A stretch of DNA of 64,000 nucleotides from JAQIBY01 sp963676165 (GCA_963676165.1 OY781043.1:1612001-1676000), one strand, 5' to 3'. Positions 51,017-60,774 are shown, numbered from the stretch's first letter. Notes: generated from the letters alone by a model not told the origin. Numbers and translations: made by a program.

Positions 51017-52615
51017 CTAAAACCCATTCAAATTCATGAATAGAGTAGGGAGGAGAAGTAAAAATCCTACAATTACTAAGGTGAGAATCATTGGCCAAAC
51101 CCATTTCAGCCATTTGTCATAAGGAATCTTAGCAACTCCTAATGCTCCAATAAGTACACCACTGGTTGGAGTAATCATATTGGTAAATCCATCGCCAAAT
51201 TGAAATGCTAAAACAGTTGCTTGTCGGGAAATGTCCACAAGGTCGCTGAATGGTGCCATAATTGGCATGGTTAAGGCTGCTTTTGCGGATCCGGATGGTA
51301 TTATGATATTCAGAAAATTTTGTATTCCGTACATGACACCCATCGAGCCAGTTTTTCCCATATCGTCCATACCTCTTGATAAGCTATGCATGATGGTGTC
51401 AATGATCTTTCCATCTTGTAAAATGACAATAATCCCACCAGCGAGACCAACCACCAGGGCTGCACTTAAAATGTCCTTCGAACCTTCAATAAAGAGTTTT
51501 GTAATGCGATTGGCAGACGCATTCATGGCAATGCCACTGAAAATTCCCATGACAAAGAATAAGGTGCCTATTTCCATGACATACCAACCATAGCCCATTA
51601 CTCCAATAATTAAGAATATAATGGTGAAAATGAGTAGGTTGAGAATGAAAAAGTGCTGTGATTTTCTCAATGCAAAGAAACTGCTGAGAGCAAATATCCC
51701 TGTTGCTATTGGAACAGCAGGCAAGGTTGCAGATGCATTTCCTATGCTTAGTGTTGTTTCCGGATATTGAATAGAAAAAGCAACAAGTCCTGCCAATAAT
51801 AGAATGAATGCTAACCAGGCAGATTTTGGAGTGTAATATTCAAAATCGGAAGAGAGTTCAGCTTTTTTGTCTCTCCAGTATGCGTCTGCTTTAAACATTG
51901 GTGAGCGTTCAGGTTTTGCTTTGATACGTCTGGCATAAATAAGGATAAATGTAAATCCTACCAGATTGATTATTAACCAACAAAACATGCGATATTCAAA
52001 ACCACTAAAAATAGGAAGGTTAGACATGCCTTGAGCAATTCCTATGGTGAATGGATTGAAAACAGCACCAGCAAAGCCTAAATGGGCGGCAACATATACC
52101 ATGGAAACTCCTACAATACTGTCGTATCCCATGGATATTGCTAATGGTACAAGAATAATGACAAAGGCAATGGTTTCTTCACTCATGCCGAAAATAGCTC
52201 CGAATAAGCTAAACATGGTCATAATAAGTACCATCACTATGTTGTTAACACCTATTTTGCGCATGAATTTGTGTCGCTCCAGCTTTTTTGTGTATCTTAA
52301 AAAGGCCATAATTCCAACGTCAATGGATTTACTTGCATTCATGATCCAAAATGCACCTCCAATCATCAAAATAAATATGATGATGTTGGATTGGTTTACA
52401 AAGCCTTGGAACATTGCAGAAAATACTTGCCATGTTTGTGGAGATTTTTCAACCGAATGATAGGAGCCGTCAACAATGAGCTCTTTAACTTTACCATCTT
52501 CCAGTACTTTTTGTTCGCGTTCATATTCTCCGGATGGGACAATCCATGTTAGAATAGCGGAAACGAGAATAAATCCAAAAATAATCACATAGGTATGGGG
52601 TACTTTCTTCAGCAT
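51017..52615 (-). CDS. YfcC/DcuC-type carboxylate or amino-acid carrier
   Basis: The 532-aa permease has about 12 membrane segments and two half-domains. The opening K-V-P-H-T-Y-V-I-I-F-G-F-I-L-V-S-A-I-L-T-W-I-V-P-S-G-E-Y is the YfcC-family start. Other motifs are G-M-S-E-E-T-I-A-F, F-N-P-F-T-I-G-I-A-Q, and I-I-P-S-G-S-A-K-A-A-L-T-M-P-I and I-T-P-T-S-G-V-L-I-G-A-L in the second half. The substrate is unknown (C4-dicarboxylates or basic amino acids are usual suggestions). ATG 52615 is chosen; the frame continues 26 codons upstream through the terminator hairpin. The gap 50761-51016 shows nothing but small palindromes. Confidence 0.8.
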   Translation of the reverse strand: MLKKVPHTYVIIFGFILVSAILTWIVPSGEYEREQKVLEDGKVKELIVDGSYHSVEKSPQTWQVFSAMFQGFVNQSNIIIFILMIGGAFWIMNASKSIDVGIMAFLRYTKKLERHKFMRKIGVNNIVMVLIMTMFSLFGAIFGMSEETIAFVIILVPLAISMGYDSIVGVSMVYVAAHLGFAGAVFNPFTIGIAQGMSNLPIFSGFEYRMFCWLIINLVGFTFILIYARRIKAKPERSPMFKADAYWRDKKAELSSDFEYYTPKSAWLAFILLLAGLVAFSIQYPETTLSIGNASATLPAVPIATGIFALSSFFALRKSQHFFILNLLIFTIIFLIIGVMGYGWYVMEIGTLFFVMGIFSGIAMNASANRITKLFIEGSKDILSAALVVGLAGGIIVILQDGKIIDTIMHSLSRGMDDMGKTGSMGVMYGIQNFLNIIIPSGSAKAALTMPIMAPFSDLVDISRQATVLAFQFGDGFTNMITPTSGVLIGALGVAKIPYDKWLKWVWPMILTLVIVGFLLLLPTLFMNLNGF

Positions 52616-52681
52616 AATTCCATCTTTTCCGTAAAGTAAATAACAAAAATTAAACTGACAAAAGGCAAGGAACAAAAACAA

Positions 52682-52706
52682 GCTGCCTTTCATGTCGAAA
52701 AGCAGC
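52682..52706 (-). terminator. Terminator after the thioredoxin-family lipoprotein gene
   Basis: A stem GCTGC(T)TTT...AAAGGCAGC (52682-52690 with 52698-52706, one bulge) is followed on the minus strand by TTGTTTTTG. It lies 45 bp past the stop codon at 52751. Confidence 0.65.
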
Positions 52707-52750
52707 CTGTGAGTTGTCGAAATATTTTTCGTTAAGTAAGGTTCGAATGA

Positions 52751-54166
52751 TTACATTTCAATGCCAATCACCTCATCCAGTAAAGGACGAATTTCATTCG
52801 AAGATGGGCGAGGAGCAGTGGCATCAACAATATTGCCGTCTTTGTCAATTAGAATAAAACGTGGTATTCCTTTAATGAAATAATCATCACAAATACTGCA
52901 TTCCCATCCGCCAGTATAAAGTTGAGTCCATTCTGGCTCTTCCTCTTCAAGAAATTTCATCCACGATTCTTTTTTGTCATCAACAGAAACAGATAGAAAT
53001 GCAATATTTTCATCTCGGTATTCCATTTCTAAACGATCAAATTGTGGAGCTTCAGCACGACAAGGCCCACACCAGGTAGCCCATACATCAATGTAAACTA
53101 CTTTTCCTCGGAAATCTCTGAGTGAAATCATTTCTCCATTTTCATCAGGGAAAGTGAAGTCTGGTGCAGGTTTTCCCGATTGTAATGGCTCCCATGTATT
53201 ATAAAGTGCTTGAATAATATCTATGCGGTCTTCATGTTTTGCATGTTCAATGAAATTCTGATAGTCTTCATCAACTGCATCAAAGCCATTGTATCTGGCG
53301 TAGTCCATCAAGATATTGAAAACGACAGCTTCTTCAATCGCTTGGTTGTCAAGCAAATTTCTGGTTTCTTTCAATTGTTCTATTACTTGTCTTTCGTAAG
53401 GGAAATCGTCTATGCCATTGGATTTTAGTCCGTGCATTACAAGGTGCTGAATTGCTTCAACATAGCTGTCTAATTTTAAGGATGTTTCATCTTCAATGTC
53501 CAAAGCATTCGCAAAACTGAAGAATGAAACACTGTCCAATGCGCCTTCACGCTCAGTAAAATACAAGAAATAGTCCCTGTATTGGAATTTTAAATTGTAA
53601 AATAAATAGGCGATTCGTTTTTCTTCCAGAGCAATAAATTCCTTATCATTGATTTGTTCTGCATAGCTGTCGAGCAATGCTTGCATGGCAGTTTCTTTCT
53701 CGTTTATCTCATTTAAAAATGCATCGATATCTGTTTCATACAGCAAATCTCTGAGTGCTGGTTTTTCTGATTGCATTGCATGCATTTTCATGAGGTATTC
53801 TGATGCCGGGCTTTCGCATTTGTTGTATGTGATGGGATTTTCTTTGTTGTCTGCATCAAAACCTATGTTTAAAGTATCTCCCGCTTGAACGTATAAGGTG
53901 AATCCATTTCTACGATAGGCAAATTGCAGATACTCAGATTCTGTCAGGTCAGCAGTCCAAGTAAATTGATTGTTTTCATCCACTCTGATGGTATCTGTTT
54001 TTACACCGATTTTCAGCAGAAGCGGAGTCTCTTTAGGGTTAATAATTTCACCCTGAATGGTTGTTGTAAGGCTGGTTTCTTCTTGATTTTCTTTTTTTGT
54101 CGCATTGTCGCAGGCAAAAAGACTGAAAATTATCAGTGCCGGCAATAGAAATTTAACGTGTTTCAT
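52751..54166 (-). CDS. TlpA/ResA-like thioredoxin lipoprotein with DUF4369-type N-terminus
   Basis: The 471-aa protein has a lipobox L-F-A-C (Cys19). A beta-rich N-terminal domain (about 35-115: G-E-I-I-N-P-K, L-Y-V-Q-A-G-D-T-L-N-I) is typical of Bacteroidota AhpC/TlpA lipoproteins. A helical middle and a thioredoxin domain from about 330 follow, with W-A-T-W-C-G-P-C-R (W-C-G-P-C at 365-369) and the cis-Pro G-I-P-R-F. It should reduce disulfides or cytochrome c maturation partners at the periplasmic membrane face. Confidence 0.88.
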   Translation of the reverse strand: MKHVKFLLPALIIFSLFACDNATKKENQEETSLTTTIQGEIINPKETPLLLKIGVKTDTIRVDENNQFTWTADLTESEYLQFAYRRNGFTLYVQAGDTLNIGFDADNKENPITYNKCESPASEYLMKMHAMQSEKPALRDLLYETDIDAFLNEINEKETAMQALLDSYAEQINDKEFIALEEKRIAYLFYNLKFQYRDYFLYFTEREGALDSVSFFSFANALDIEDETSLKLDSYVEAIQHLVMHGLKSNGIDDFPYERQVIEQLKETRNLLDNQAIEEAVVFNILMDYARYNGFDAVDEDYQNFIEHAKHEDRIDIIQALYNTWEPLQSGKPAPDFTFPDENGEMISLRDFRGKVVYIDVWATWCGPCRAEAPQFDRLEMEYRDENIAFLSVSVDDKKESWMKFLEEEEPEWTQLYTGGWECSICDDYFIKGIPRFILIDKDGNIVDATAPRPSSNEIRPLLDEVIGIEM

Positions 54167-54193
54167 ATGTCATTGTACTGGGTTACAAAAAAA

Positions 54194-54524
54194 TGAGCAG
54201 GCCTATAAGCCGGATTCTGTCGGGATCTGTCATTTATCTATGCGGCCTACCCCTCCCGGAATCAAAGCGGGCAGCTCTGTGTGCTAAGCACCCCGGGATA
54301 TACATGGCTTTGCAGCCTGCCAGACGGACAGCCCTTTGTGTTACCACAAAAGCTGGTGAGCTCTTACCTCACCTTCTCACCTTTACCACAAACTAAGTTT
54401 ATGGAAGTTATTTTCTTCTCCGTTACTATACCCTCACAGGTATCTCCCCTTTCGGGAGGGCAGCGCCCTATGCTGTCCGGACTTTCCTCCCCGCAAATGC
54501 GGAGCGACAGATTAGCCTGCTCGC
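54194..54524 (-). ncRNA. rnpB: RNase P RNA component (class A)
   Basis: Read on the minus strand, the RNA has the conserved GAGGAAAGTCCGGAC near the 5' end. Internal AGAG/GGGTA-type helices follow, then the 3' signature ACAGAATCCGGCTTATAG. The terminal helix GCGAGCAGGC pairs with GCCTGCTC, and the 3' end runs into a T-rich tract. The catalytic RNA trims 5' leaders from pre-tRNA. The open frames seen across it are artefacts. The RNA ends are estimated from the terminal helix. Confidence 0.95.
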
Positions 54525-54526
54525 CA

Positions 54527-54534
54527 CAAAAGTA
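54527..54534 (-). promoter_or_regulatory. -7 promoter box of rnpB
   Basis: TACTTTTG on the minus strand fits TAnnTTTG and ends 3 bp before the predicted RNA 5' region. It sets the transcription start near 54520-54524. Confidence 0.65.
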
Positions 54535-54643
54535 ATGAATTATATGATGTGAAATTCCTGTATGATTGAAAAAGCAGTTTCTGTCCTTCGATTTCTTACC
54601 ATGAATTTCCGTTTTATTATTATTTTTGTTCAAATTTGCGCTT

Positions 54644-55177
54644 ATGTTTAAAGCTTTGAAACAAAAATACGGTTACCATCAGTTGTCGAGAATTTTAAAA
54701 CGAAGAAGACATGTGGCAGTGGCAGTGAATTTCGATAAAGTGAAACGCATGGGAATCATTTATCCTGCGGATCAGGAGGCGCAATATCGTCAGGTGAAAT
54801 CTCTTATGGAAAGCTTACCACCTCACATTCAGTGTCAAAGTCTTGGGTATGCTGATGCTAAAGCTTTGAGTAATTTTCACATTCAACCCGAAGAATTTCG
54901 GTTTTTTTGTCATGATGATTTGAATTGGTATTTTAAACCAATGTCTGATACTGTTCGAAGTTTTATTGGGACTCCTTTTGATGTGTTGATTGACTTGAGT
55001 AAAGAGAATTGCTTGCCTATACAGTTTGTTATTGCAGAATCTCATGCTCGTTTAATTGCAGGACGATATCAGGAAGATGAACTGTATGATTTTATGATTG
55101 ACAATTTAGGAAACGCTTCAGAAACTTATCTTTTTGAGCAATTAATTCACTATTTGAAAATGATAAAAACAGCATAA
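54644..55177 (+). CDS. DUF6913-like protein
   Basis: The 177-aa protein M-F-K-A-L-K-Q-K-Y-G-Y-H-Q-L has D-K-V-K-R-M-G-I-I-Y-P and later G-T-P-F-D-V-L-I-D-L-S-K-E-N-C-L-P-I-Q-F-V...S-H-A-R-L-I-A-G-R-Y, matching a Bacteroidota family known as DUF6913. A TATTTTTG box at 54621-54628 supports ATG 54644 over the upstream TTG. It is followed 2 bp later by dapA. The function is unknown; the neighbour suggests co-expression with lysine/peptidoglycan precursor synthesis. Confidence 0.7.
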   Translation: MFKALKQKYGYHQLSRILKRRRHVAVAVNFDKVKRMGIIYPADQEAQYRQVKSLMESLPPHIQCQSLGYADAKALSNFHIQPEEFRFFCHDDLNWYFKPMSDTVRSFIGTPFDVLIDLSKENCLPIQFVIAESHARLIAGRYQEDELYDFMIDNLGNASETYLFEQLIHYLKMIKTA

Positions 55178-55179
55178 TT

Positions 55180-56076
55180 ATGGCAAAATTCAGACATATT
55201 GCAGGAACAGGTGTGGCACTTGTAACACCATTTAAAGACGACAAATCTGTTGATTTCGAAGCTCTAGAAAAGCTCGTGAACCATGTGATAAAAGGTGGAG
55301 TTGATTTTCTCGTTGTTATGGGAACAACTGCTGAAGCTGCAACGCTTTCTGCAGATGAGAGAAAAGCTGTATTGGATAAAATTGTTGAGATAAATGATAA
55401 AAAACTTCCTATTGTTTTAGGAATGGGAGGAAATAATACAGAAGTGCTTGTCCAGCAAATTAAAGATGCTGATCTTTCTAATGTCGATGCTTTATTGTCT
55501 GCATGTCCGTATTACAATAAGCCGTCACAGGCTGGCTTGTACGAACATTTTAAATATGTAGCAGAAGCAACAGATAAATCTATCATTTTATACAATGTGC
55601 CAGGACGCACAGGTGTCGATATGGCAGCAGAAACAACGCTGAAATTAGCGAATGATTTTGAGAATATTGTTGCTGTGAAAGAGGCCAGTGGTGATCTGGA
55701 TAAGGCTATGGAAATAATTCGTCAAAAGCCAAATGGATTCACTGTGCTTAGTGGCGAAGATGCATTGAATCTTCCTTTAATTAGTTTGGGAATGGAAGGT
55801 GTGATTTCCGTTGTTGCCAATGCATATCCATGGGATTTAAGCAATTTGGTTATGGCATCGCGACAAGGTAATTTGAATGAGGCACGTTTATTCCATTATT
55901 TGTTGTTGGAAATTACAAACCTAATGTTCCGAGAAGGAAATCCTGTAGGAGTAAAGGCTGTGCTAACACAAATGGGAATTATCCAAAACGAGCTCAGACT
56001 TCCTCTTGTGAAATCCAGCGATGCCTTGATGCAAGCAATTCAAAATGAAGTAAAGAAAATCCAAAGTTTAAAATAA
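55180..56076 (+). CDS. dapA: 4-hydroxy-tetrahydrodipicolinate synthase
   Basis: This 298-aa class I aldolase condenses pyruvate with aspartate semialdehyde, the first step of the diaminopimelate/lysine branch. G-T-T-A-E (48-52), Y-N-V-P-G-R-T-G (138-145, Tyr138) and the Schiff-base Lys167 in V-A-V-K-E-A-S-G are all present. The length is normal. It is co-directional with the DUF6913 gene. Confidence 0.96.
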   Translation: MAKFRHIAGTGVALVTPFKDDKSVDFEALEKLVNHVIKGGVDFLVVMGTTAEAATLSADERKAVLDKIVEINDKKLPIVLGMGGNNTEVLVQQIKDADLSNVDALLSACPYYNKPSQAGLYEHFKYVAEATDKSIILYNVPGRTGVDMAAETTLKLANDFENIVAVKEASGDLDKAMEIIRQKPNGFTVLSGEDALNLPLISLGMEGVISVVANAYPWDLSNLVMASRQGNLNEARLFHYLLLEITNLMFREGNPVGVKAVLTQMGIIQNELRLPLVKSSDALMQAIQNEVKKIQSLK

Positions 56077-56092
56077 GTTCCGACATTGATAT

Positions 56093-56154
56093 GGGAGCGC
56101 TTTTGGACATGATTTTTGCAAGAAAAGGCAAAAATTCATGCCAAAAGCGTTCCC
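56093..56154. terminator. Long terminator-like hairpin, dispersed palindromic element copy 2
   Basis: Arms of about 27 bp (from GGGAGCGC to GCGTTCCC) with an 8-nt loop and a following T-run lie between convergent dapA and the helicase gene. The central 45 bp are the reverse complement of the element at 3704-3754. Confidence 0.75.
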
Positions 56155-56173
56155 TCTTTTTACTATTGTCTGC

Positions 56174-57592
56174 TTAATCTTTAAAGTAATTGTCAGGGAA
56201 ATTAGCCAGGTAGCAGGTTTCTGTCGCTCTTGTTACCGCAGTGTACATCCAGCGATAATAGGATGCTCCCATCATTTCTTCCGTCACATAGCCTTGATCG
56301 ATAAATATGACTTTCCACTGTCCGCCTTGTGATTTGTGACATGTAAGTGCATAGGCATATTTGACCTGCAGCGCATTGAGGAAAGGATCCTTTCGCATTG
56401 CTTCAAACTGTTTCTTTTTACTGCTTAAATGTGCATAATCTTCCGCAACTTGATGAAAGAATTTTTTGCCTTCTTCTGACGATAAAGAAGGACCATCCAA
56501 TGTGAGAATATCCAACATCAGACGAATTTCAATTTCTAAATCAGGGTAATCGACAAATTTCACCAATGCATCTTGAAACCGATATCCGTACATTTCGTGA
56601 ATTTGCTTGAGTCGGACAATTTCAACCATATCACCATTAGCAATGAAGTTTATAGGTGAATCTTCTGGTAGCCAATAATAATTGTTTTTGACAACCATAA
56701 GCATATCTCCGGGAGATAATTCGTCCTCTCTCCATAGAATCTGATTGCGGATGCCCTGATTATAGACATTTGCATTTTTGTTTGAACGACAAATTACTTT
56801 GACTTCGTTCATGCCATGACGATTGTATTCTGATTCTATGGTGTCAACAAGTTCATTGCCACTTAAACGATGAATATCAGGAAATGCATTGGTGTGGAAT
56901 TTCGGTAAACTGCTCGGATCGATTAATAACTGATTTCTTAAGTCTGTGGCATTCATTAAAATTCCTGAAGATTCTGCTTGTCTAATGACTTGAGTCAATT
57001 CAGTATGGCTAACTTGAAATCCTCGAGAATCCATTTCTTCAGGGCTTAAGGCTGGAGATTCTATGGTGTTAACAGGAGGTAATTGAGCTGTATCTCCAAT
57101 TAAAATTAATCGGCAATTGTCTTGATTGTAAGCATATTGCAATAAATCATCTAATAATCTTCCGCTTCCAAACATACTCCCTGGTGAGTAATCATTTGAT
57201 ATCATGGAAGCCTCATCCACAATGAAAATGCAATCCCGAAACTTATTAAATCCTAGCTCAAAACGAGAATCGTCTGTTTTGTTTGTATCTTGCCGATAGA
57301 TTTGTTTATGGATGGTAAATGCCGGAAAACCAGAGTAATGCGATAATACTTTTGCTGCACGTCCGGTAGGGGCAAGTAAGACAAATCGCTGTTTGAGAGA
57401 TTTGAGCGCTTTCACGTAAGCAGAAATAACACTCGTCTTACCTGTTCCTGCATACCCTTTAATAATTAGGAGGCTTTCATTGTCTTTACTTTCCGTAAAA
57501 TGACATAATAAGTGCAACAAATTGTCCTGTTCAGGCGTTGGACTAAATGTAAAGTGCTCCGTTATGCGCTGATATAAAAAGTTTTTAAGCAT
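56174..57592 (-). CDS. RecD-like SF1 DNA helicase
   Basis: The 472-aa SF1B helicase has Walker A G-Y-A-G-T-G-K-T (46-53), motif Ia L-L-A-P-T-G-R-A-A, Walker B I-V-D-E-A-S-M (125-131), motif III L-I-G-D-T-A-Q-L-P-P-V and T-Q-V-I-R-Q. The UvrD_C_2 end is Y-A-L-T-C-H-K-S-Q-G-G-Q-W with T-A-V-T-R-A. It lacks the N-terminal domain of RecD2 and has no RecB/C neighbours. It probably unwinds DNA during repair. Confidence 0.85.
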   Translation of the reverse strand: MLKNFLYQRITEHFTFSPTPEQDNLLHLLCHFTESKDNESLLIIKGYAGTGKTSVISAYVKALKSLKQRFVLLAPTGRAAKVLSHYSGFPAFTIHKQIYRQDTNKTDDSRFELGFNKFRDCIFIVDEASMISNDYSPGSMFGSGRLLDDLLQYAYNQDNCRLILIGDTAQLPPVNTIESPALSPEEMDSRGFQVSHTELTQVIRQAESSGILMNATDLRNQLLIDPSSLPKFHTNAFPDIHRLSGNELVDTIESEYNRHGMNEVKVICRSNKNANVYNQGIRNQILWREDELSPGDMLMVVKNNYYWLPEDSPINFIANGDMVEIVRLKQIHEMYGYRFQDALVKFVDYPDLEIEIRLMLDILTLDGPSLSSEEGKKFFHQVAEDYAHLSSKKKQFEAMRKDPFLNALQVKYAYALTCHKSQGGQWKVIFIDQGYVTEEMMGASYYRWMYTAVTRATETCYLANFPDNYFKD

Positions 57593-57673
57593 TTTTTGAA
57601 TTTACAATAACTATTCAAGGAATTATCTTAAAAAATATTAATTTTGCTAGCAAACTTAAACAGAAATAAAGAA

Positions 57674-58309
57674 ATGAAAAAGGCAATTACCATCATTATT
57701 CAAATCGCGCTTTTAGCTGTTATTGTTTTATTCGCATTTTTGATTGTGAAAGGAATTCAAAAACCTATTGATTTTGATGATGAAAGAGAAGCTCGTTTTG
57801 AGCAAGTAATCAATCGTTTAAAAGACATTCGTACAGCACAAGTTGAGTATAAAAAACAGTATGGAGTGTACACTCCAAGTTTCGATTCACTTGTTTATTT
57901 TATTGAAACTGAATTTATGCCGGTAGTCCGCAAAGAAGGTTTTGTTCCTGATACTTTGACTGAAAAAGAGGCTGTTGAATTGGGTATTGTAACTCGTGAC
58001 ACCGTTTATATCCCATACATGGATACACTTTTTAACAATAAGTCTTACGACATTAAAAATTTAGGCATAATTCCTGTTGGAACAAAAGTTGGTTTTGAAA
58101 TGGATACTGCAACTGTAATGACTGGTTCAAAAGTTGAAGTCAAAGTGTTTGAAGCAAAAGTGAGCACTTGGGATATCCTTGACGGTATGGATGAGCAGTT
58201 GATTATTAACTACAATTCTGATAAATACAAACTTGACGAAGGTGAAGAACCTGTTTTAAAAGTTGGTTCATTAACTGAAGCAACCAATAACGCAGGTAAC
58301 TGGGAATAA
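57674..58309 (+). CDS. Membrane-anchored protein of unknown function
   Basis: The 211-aa protein has one N-terminal membrane helix (K-K-A-I-T-I-I-I-Q-I-A-L-L-A-V-I-V-L-F-A-F) after the ATG at 57674. A TAATTTTG box (57639-57646) excludes the upstream start. R-L-K-D-I-R-T-A-Q-V-E-Y-K-K-Q-Y-G-V-Y-T recalls the helix of pseudopilin-like proteins but no prepilin cleavage site is seen. The rest is beta-rich and presumably periplasmic. It is followed by the DUF3822 and rsmD genes. Confidence 0.6.
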   Translation: MKKAITIIIQIALLAVIVLFAFLIVKGIQKPIDFDDEREARFEQVINRLKDIRTAQVEYKKQYGVYTPSFDSLVYFIETEFMPVVRKEGFVPDTLTEKEAVELGIVTRDTVYIPYMDTLFNNKSYDIKNLGIIPVGTKVGFEMDTATVMTGSKVEVKVFEAKVSTWDILDGMDEQLIINYNSDKYKLDEGEEPVLKVGSLTEATNNAGNWE

Positions 58310-58319
58310 AATTCATGGT

Positions 58320-59150
58320 ATGAAACCATTAAATATTCTTGATAAAGATTTACAAAAGCTTGAATATCAAAATATAACAATGTCCATCTTGCTTGCCAAT
58401 GATGGATATTGTTTTTCTTTAAAAAATACTCAAACTGATCGTTTTTTGGCTTTGCAATGCACAGCAGGAGAATACACTCCTGATAAAGTAAAGCTAGCTG
58501 CAGATAAATTGTCTGAGTCGATTTGGGGTGAAGCAAAGACTCTGAAAGTAGCTCATTTACTTTACGCGGTGAAAGAGTCTATGTTAGTGCCACCTGCATT
58601 TTCTGAAAAACAGCAACTTGACACCATCATGGGATTTCATTTCTCTGTAAATCCTGATATCGTTAATTTAAAATCAGAATTTGATACTTACACTTTGTCT
58701 TTTCGGGTAAACGATCTCAATCATCAAGCATATCTCAAGCATTTTACGCCAAAACATACTTCTCATGTGATGGAATCTTTGGTGAAAACTGCTTTGGAAT
58801 ATTCCCAAAACCAGGAAAATGATGCTGTGCATGTCAATGTTTGGAAGTCGTATTTTGATTTGATTGTTGTGAAAGACAAGAAAGTTCAAATGGTGAACTC
58901 TTATCGATATCATGGAAGCAATGACATTGTATATTTTATCCTTAATGCATACAAACAGCTCATGCTCGATCCGAAAACTTGTGCACTCATGATTTCTGGT
59001 TGGATAGAAAAGAATGATATTGCTGTGATTCAACTTAATAAGTTTGTTCGAAATATGTTTTTTGAAACCTTGAATCCACACAAAAAATATTCATACCATT
59101 TTCAGGATACTTTGCCTCATTATTTCATCCATTTTCTAAATATTGATTAA
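58320..59150 (+). CDS. DUF3822 family protein
   Basis: The 276-aa protein matches the Bacteroidota DUF3822 family, which has an actin-like/PilM-type fold. Visible are M-S-I-L-L-A-N-D-G-Y-C-F-S-L, F-T-P-K-H-T-S-H-V-M-E, H-V-N-V-W-K-S-Y-F-D-L-I-V-V and Y-R-Y-H-G-S-N-D-I-V-Y-F-I-L-N. It shares its last base with the first base of rsmD (TAATG), the usual neighbour of this family. The function is unknown. Confidence 0.8.
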   Translation: MKPLNILDKDLQKLEYQNITMSILLANDGYCFSLKNTQTDRFLALQCTAGEYTPDKVKLAADKLSESIWGEAKTLKVAHLLYAVKESMLVPPAFSEKQQLDTIMGFHFSVNPDIVNLKSEFDTYTLSFRVNDLNHQAYLKHFTPKHTSHVMESLVKTALEYSQNQENDAVHVNVWKSYFDLIVVKDKKVQMVNSYRYHGSNDIVYFILNAYKQLMLDPKTCALMISGWIEKNDIAVIQLNKFVRNMFFETLNPHKKYSYHFQDTLPHYFIHFLNID

Positions 59151-59695
59151 TGCGAATCATCTCTGGTAAATATAAAGGTCGGCATATTAAAATCTCTACC
59201 TCGTTTTCAGCACGTCCAACAACCGATTTTGCACGTGAGGGAATTTTCAATATCATGAATAATCACTATAATCTTGACGAAATTCGTTTTCTCGATTTGT
59301 TTAGTGGGACAGGAGCATTTACGTATGAGATGATTTCACGTGGAGCCGTAGAAATTGTTTCTGTTGAAAGAGATTCCCGGCAAGCTGCATTCATTGAAAA
59401 GCAAGCTGAGGAATTACTTGCGCCCGCTGTCAAAGTTTTTCCAAGCGATGCTGTCTCATTTGTGCAACGCATTCGACAGCAGTTTAACATTATCTTTGCC
59501 GATCCTCCTTTTGATACCGAATATTACAACGAAATTCATAAAGCCGTTTTTGAGCGTGATTTACTAAGACCCGGTGGATTGCTAATTCTTGAACACAATA
59601 AACATCACGATTTCGCTGATTATCCAAACTTCCTTGAAAAGCGCGTGTATGGCGCAGTGAATTTTAGCATTTTTGAGATGCCAATGGAGGATTAA
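59150..59695 (+). CDS. rsmD: 16S rRNA (guanine966-N2)-methyltransferase
   Basis: The 181-aa SAM-dependent enzyme has R-I-I-S-G-K-Y-K-G-R and R-P-T-T-D-F-A-R-E-G-I-F-N (RNA-binding start). The SAM motif L-D-L-F-S-G-T-G-A-F is at 48-57 and the catalytic D-P-P-F at 118-121. It methylates G966 of 16S rRNA in the 30S particle. It is coupled to the DUF3822 gene. Confidence 0.95.
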   Translation: MRIISGKYKGRHIKISTSFSARPTTDFAREGIFNIMNNHYNLDEIRFLDLFSGTGAFTYEMISRGAVEIVSVERDSRQAAFIEKQAEELLAPAVKVFPSDAVSFVQRIRQQFNIIFADPPFDTEYYNEIHKAVFERDLLRPGGLLILEHNKHHDFADYPNFLEKRVYGAVNFSIFEMPMED

Positions 59696-59736
59696 ACAGG
59701 ATAAATGCTTATCTTTAGTGCATAATCTGAGATATT

Positions 59737-60774
59737 ATGCCCGATACTAAGCAATATCAATCTCTTTTGTTGAATACTAGTGTCTTTCTTGGTAACTATC
59801 GTGTTGGCATGGAACGCTTAAAGCATCGTGATCTTGTAATCATCACGGATGAAAATGTATTTCAACATTATAAAGTGTTTGTGATGCAGCATAAGCACAT
59901 TGTTATTCCTGCAGGTGAAGACTCAAAGTCAGCAGAAATGCTTTTTAAAGTGATTGATCAACTTGTGGAATTAGAAATGAATCGGGATGCACTAATTCTT
60001 GGTTTTGGTGGCGGTGTAGTTACGGATTTTGCAGGTTTTCTAGCTTCCATTTTTAAACGAGGAGTCGATTTTGTCCTTATGCCAACGAGTTTGCTTGCCA
60101 TGGTTGATGCATCTGTTGGTGGAAAAAATGGAGTAAATTATAAGGGTAGAAAAAATCAAATTGGTTGCATTCGACAACCCTTATTTACATGGATAGATAC
60201 TAGCTTTCTGAAATCTTTGGATTATCTGCACTTTCTCAATGGTTTGGCTGAATTGCTGAAAACTGCATTGATATTTTCAAAACCACAATGGGATTTTCTC
60301 TGTGATCATCGAGAAAAACTCATGAAGACCAATACAGAAGTTTTGCAAATTGCAATGGCAGATGCTGTCAAAAACAAACTTTCAATTGTTGAACAAGATG
60401 AAGCAGACAATGGTTTGCGACAAATTTTGAACTTTGGACATAGTTTTGGTCATGTGATTGAGCTTTCTGAGCACATGCTTCATGGTTTAGCTGTTAGTAA
60501 AGGGATGGTAGCTTCAATAAAATTGTCTGTTGCTGCAGGTTATTTGACAAAATCGACAGCAGCAGATATTGTACAAGCACTTGAGGCGTTTGGTCTTCCT
60601 GTAAATATTGATTTTAAAGCTGAATATTTTATCGAAATGCAGCATGATAAAAAACGTATAGGGAAAGCTTTGCAATTTGTTTTCTTAAAAGAAATTGGTG
60701 AGCCTTTTATCCATAAAATTGAATTGAACGAATTAAAATCATTGGCATATGATGCACGAAATCTTCGCTTCTAG
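59737..60774 (+). CDS. aroB: 3-dehydroquinate synthase
   Basis: The 345-aa enzyme is the second of the shikimate pathway, converting DAHP to 3-dehydroquinate with NAD and a metal. Motifs are G-E-D-S-K-S, G-G-G-V-V-T-D-F-A-G-F, P-T-S-L-L-A-M-V-D-A-S-V-G-G-K-N-G-V-N and the metal-binding L-N-F-G-H-S-F-G-H. It overlaps aroA by 26 nt. Confidence 0.96.
   Translation: MPDTKQYQSLLLNTSVFLGNYRVGMERLKHRDLVIITDENVFQHYKVFVMQHKHIVIPAGEDSKSAEMLFKVIDQLVELEMNRDALILGFGGGVVTDFAGFLASIFKRGVDFVLMPTSLLAMVDASVGGKNGVNYKGRKNQIGCIRQPLFTWIDTSFLKSLDYLHFLNGLAELLKTALIFSKPQWDFLCDHREKLMKTNTEVLQIAMADAVKNKLSIVEQDEADNGLRQILNFGHSFGHVIELSEHMLHGLAVSKGMVASIKLSVAAGYLTKSTAADIVQALEAFGLPVNIDFKAEYFIEMQHDKKRIGKALQFVFLKEIGEPFIHKIELNELKSLAYDARNLRF

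Noticed and set aside
54193..54633. Open frames overlapping 54.2-54.6 kb on both strands
   Set aside because: They lie on the RNase P RNA, whose conserved sequence signatures are unmistakable.
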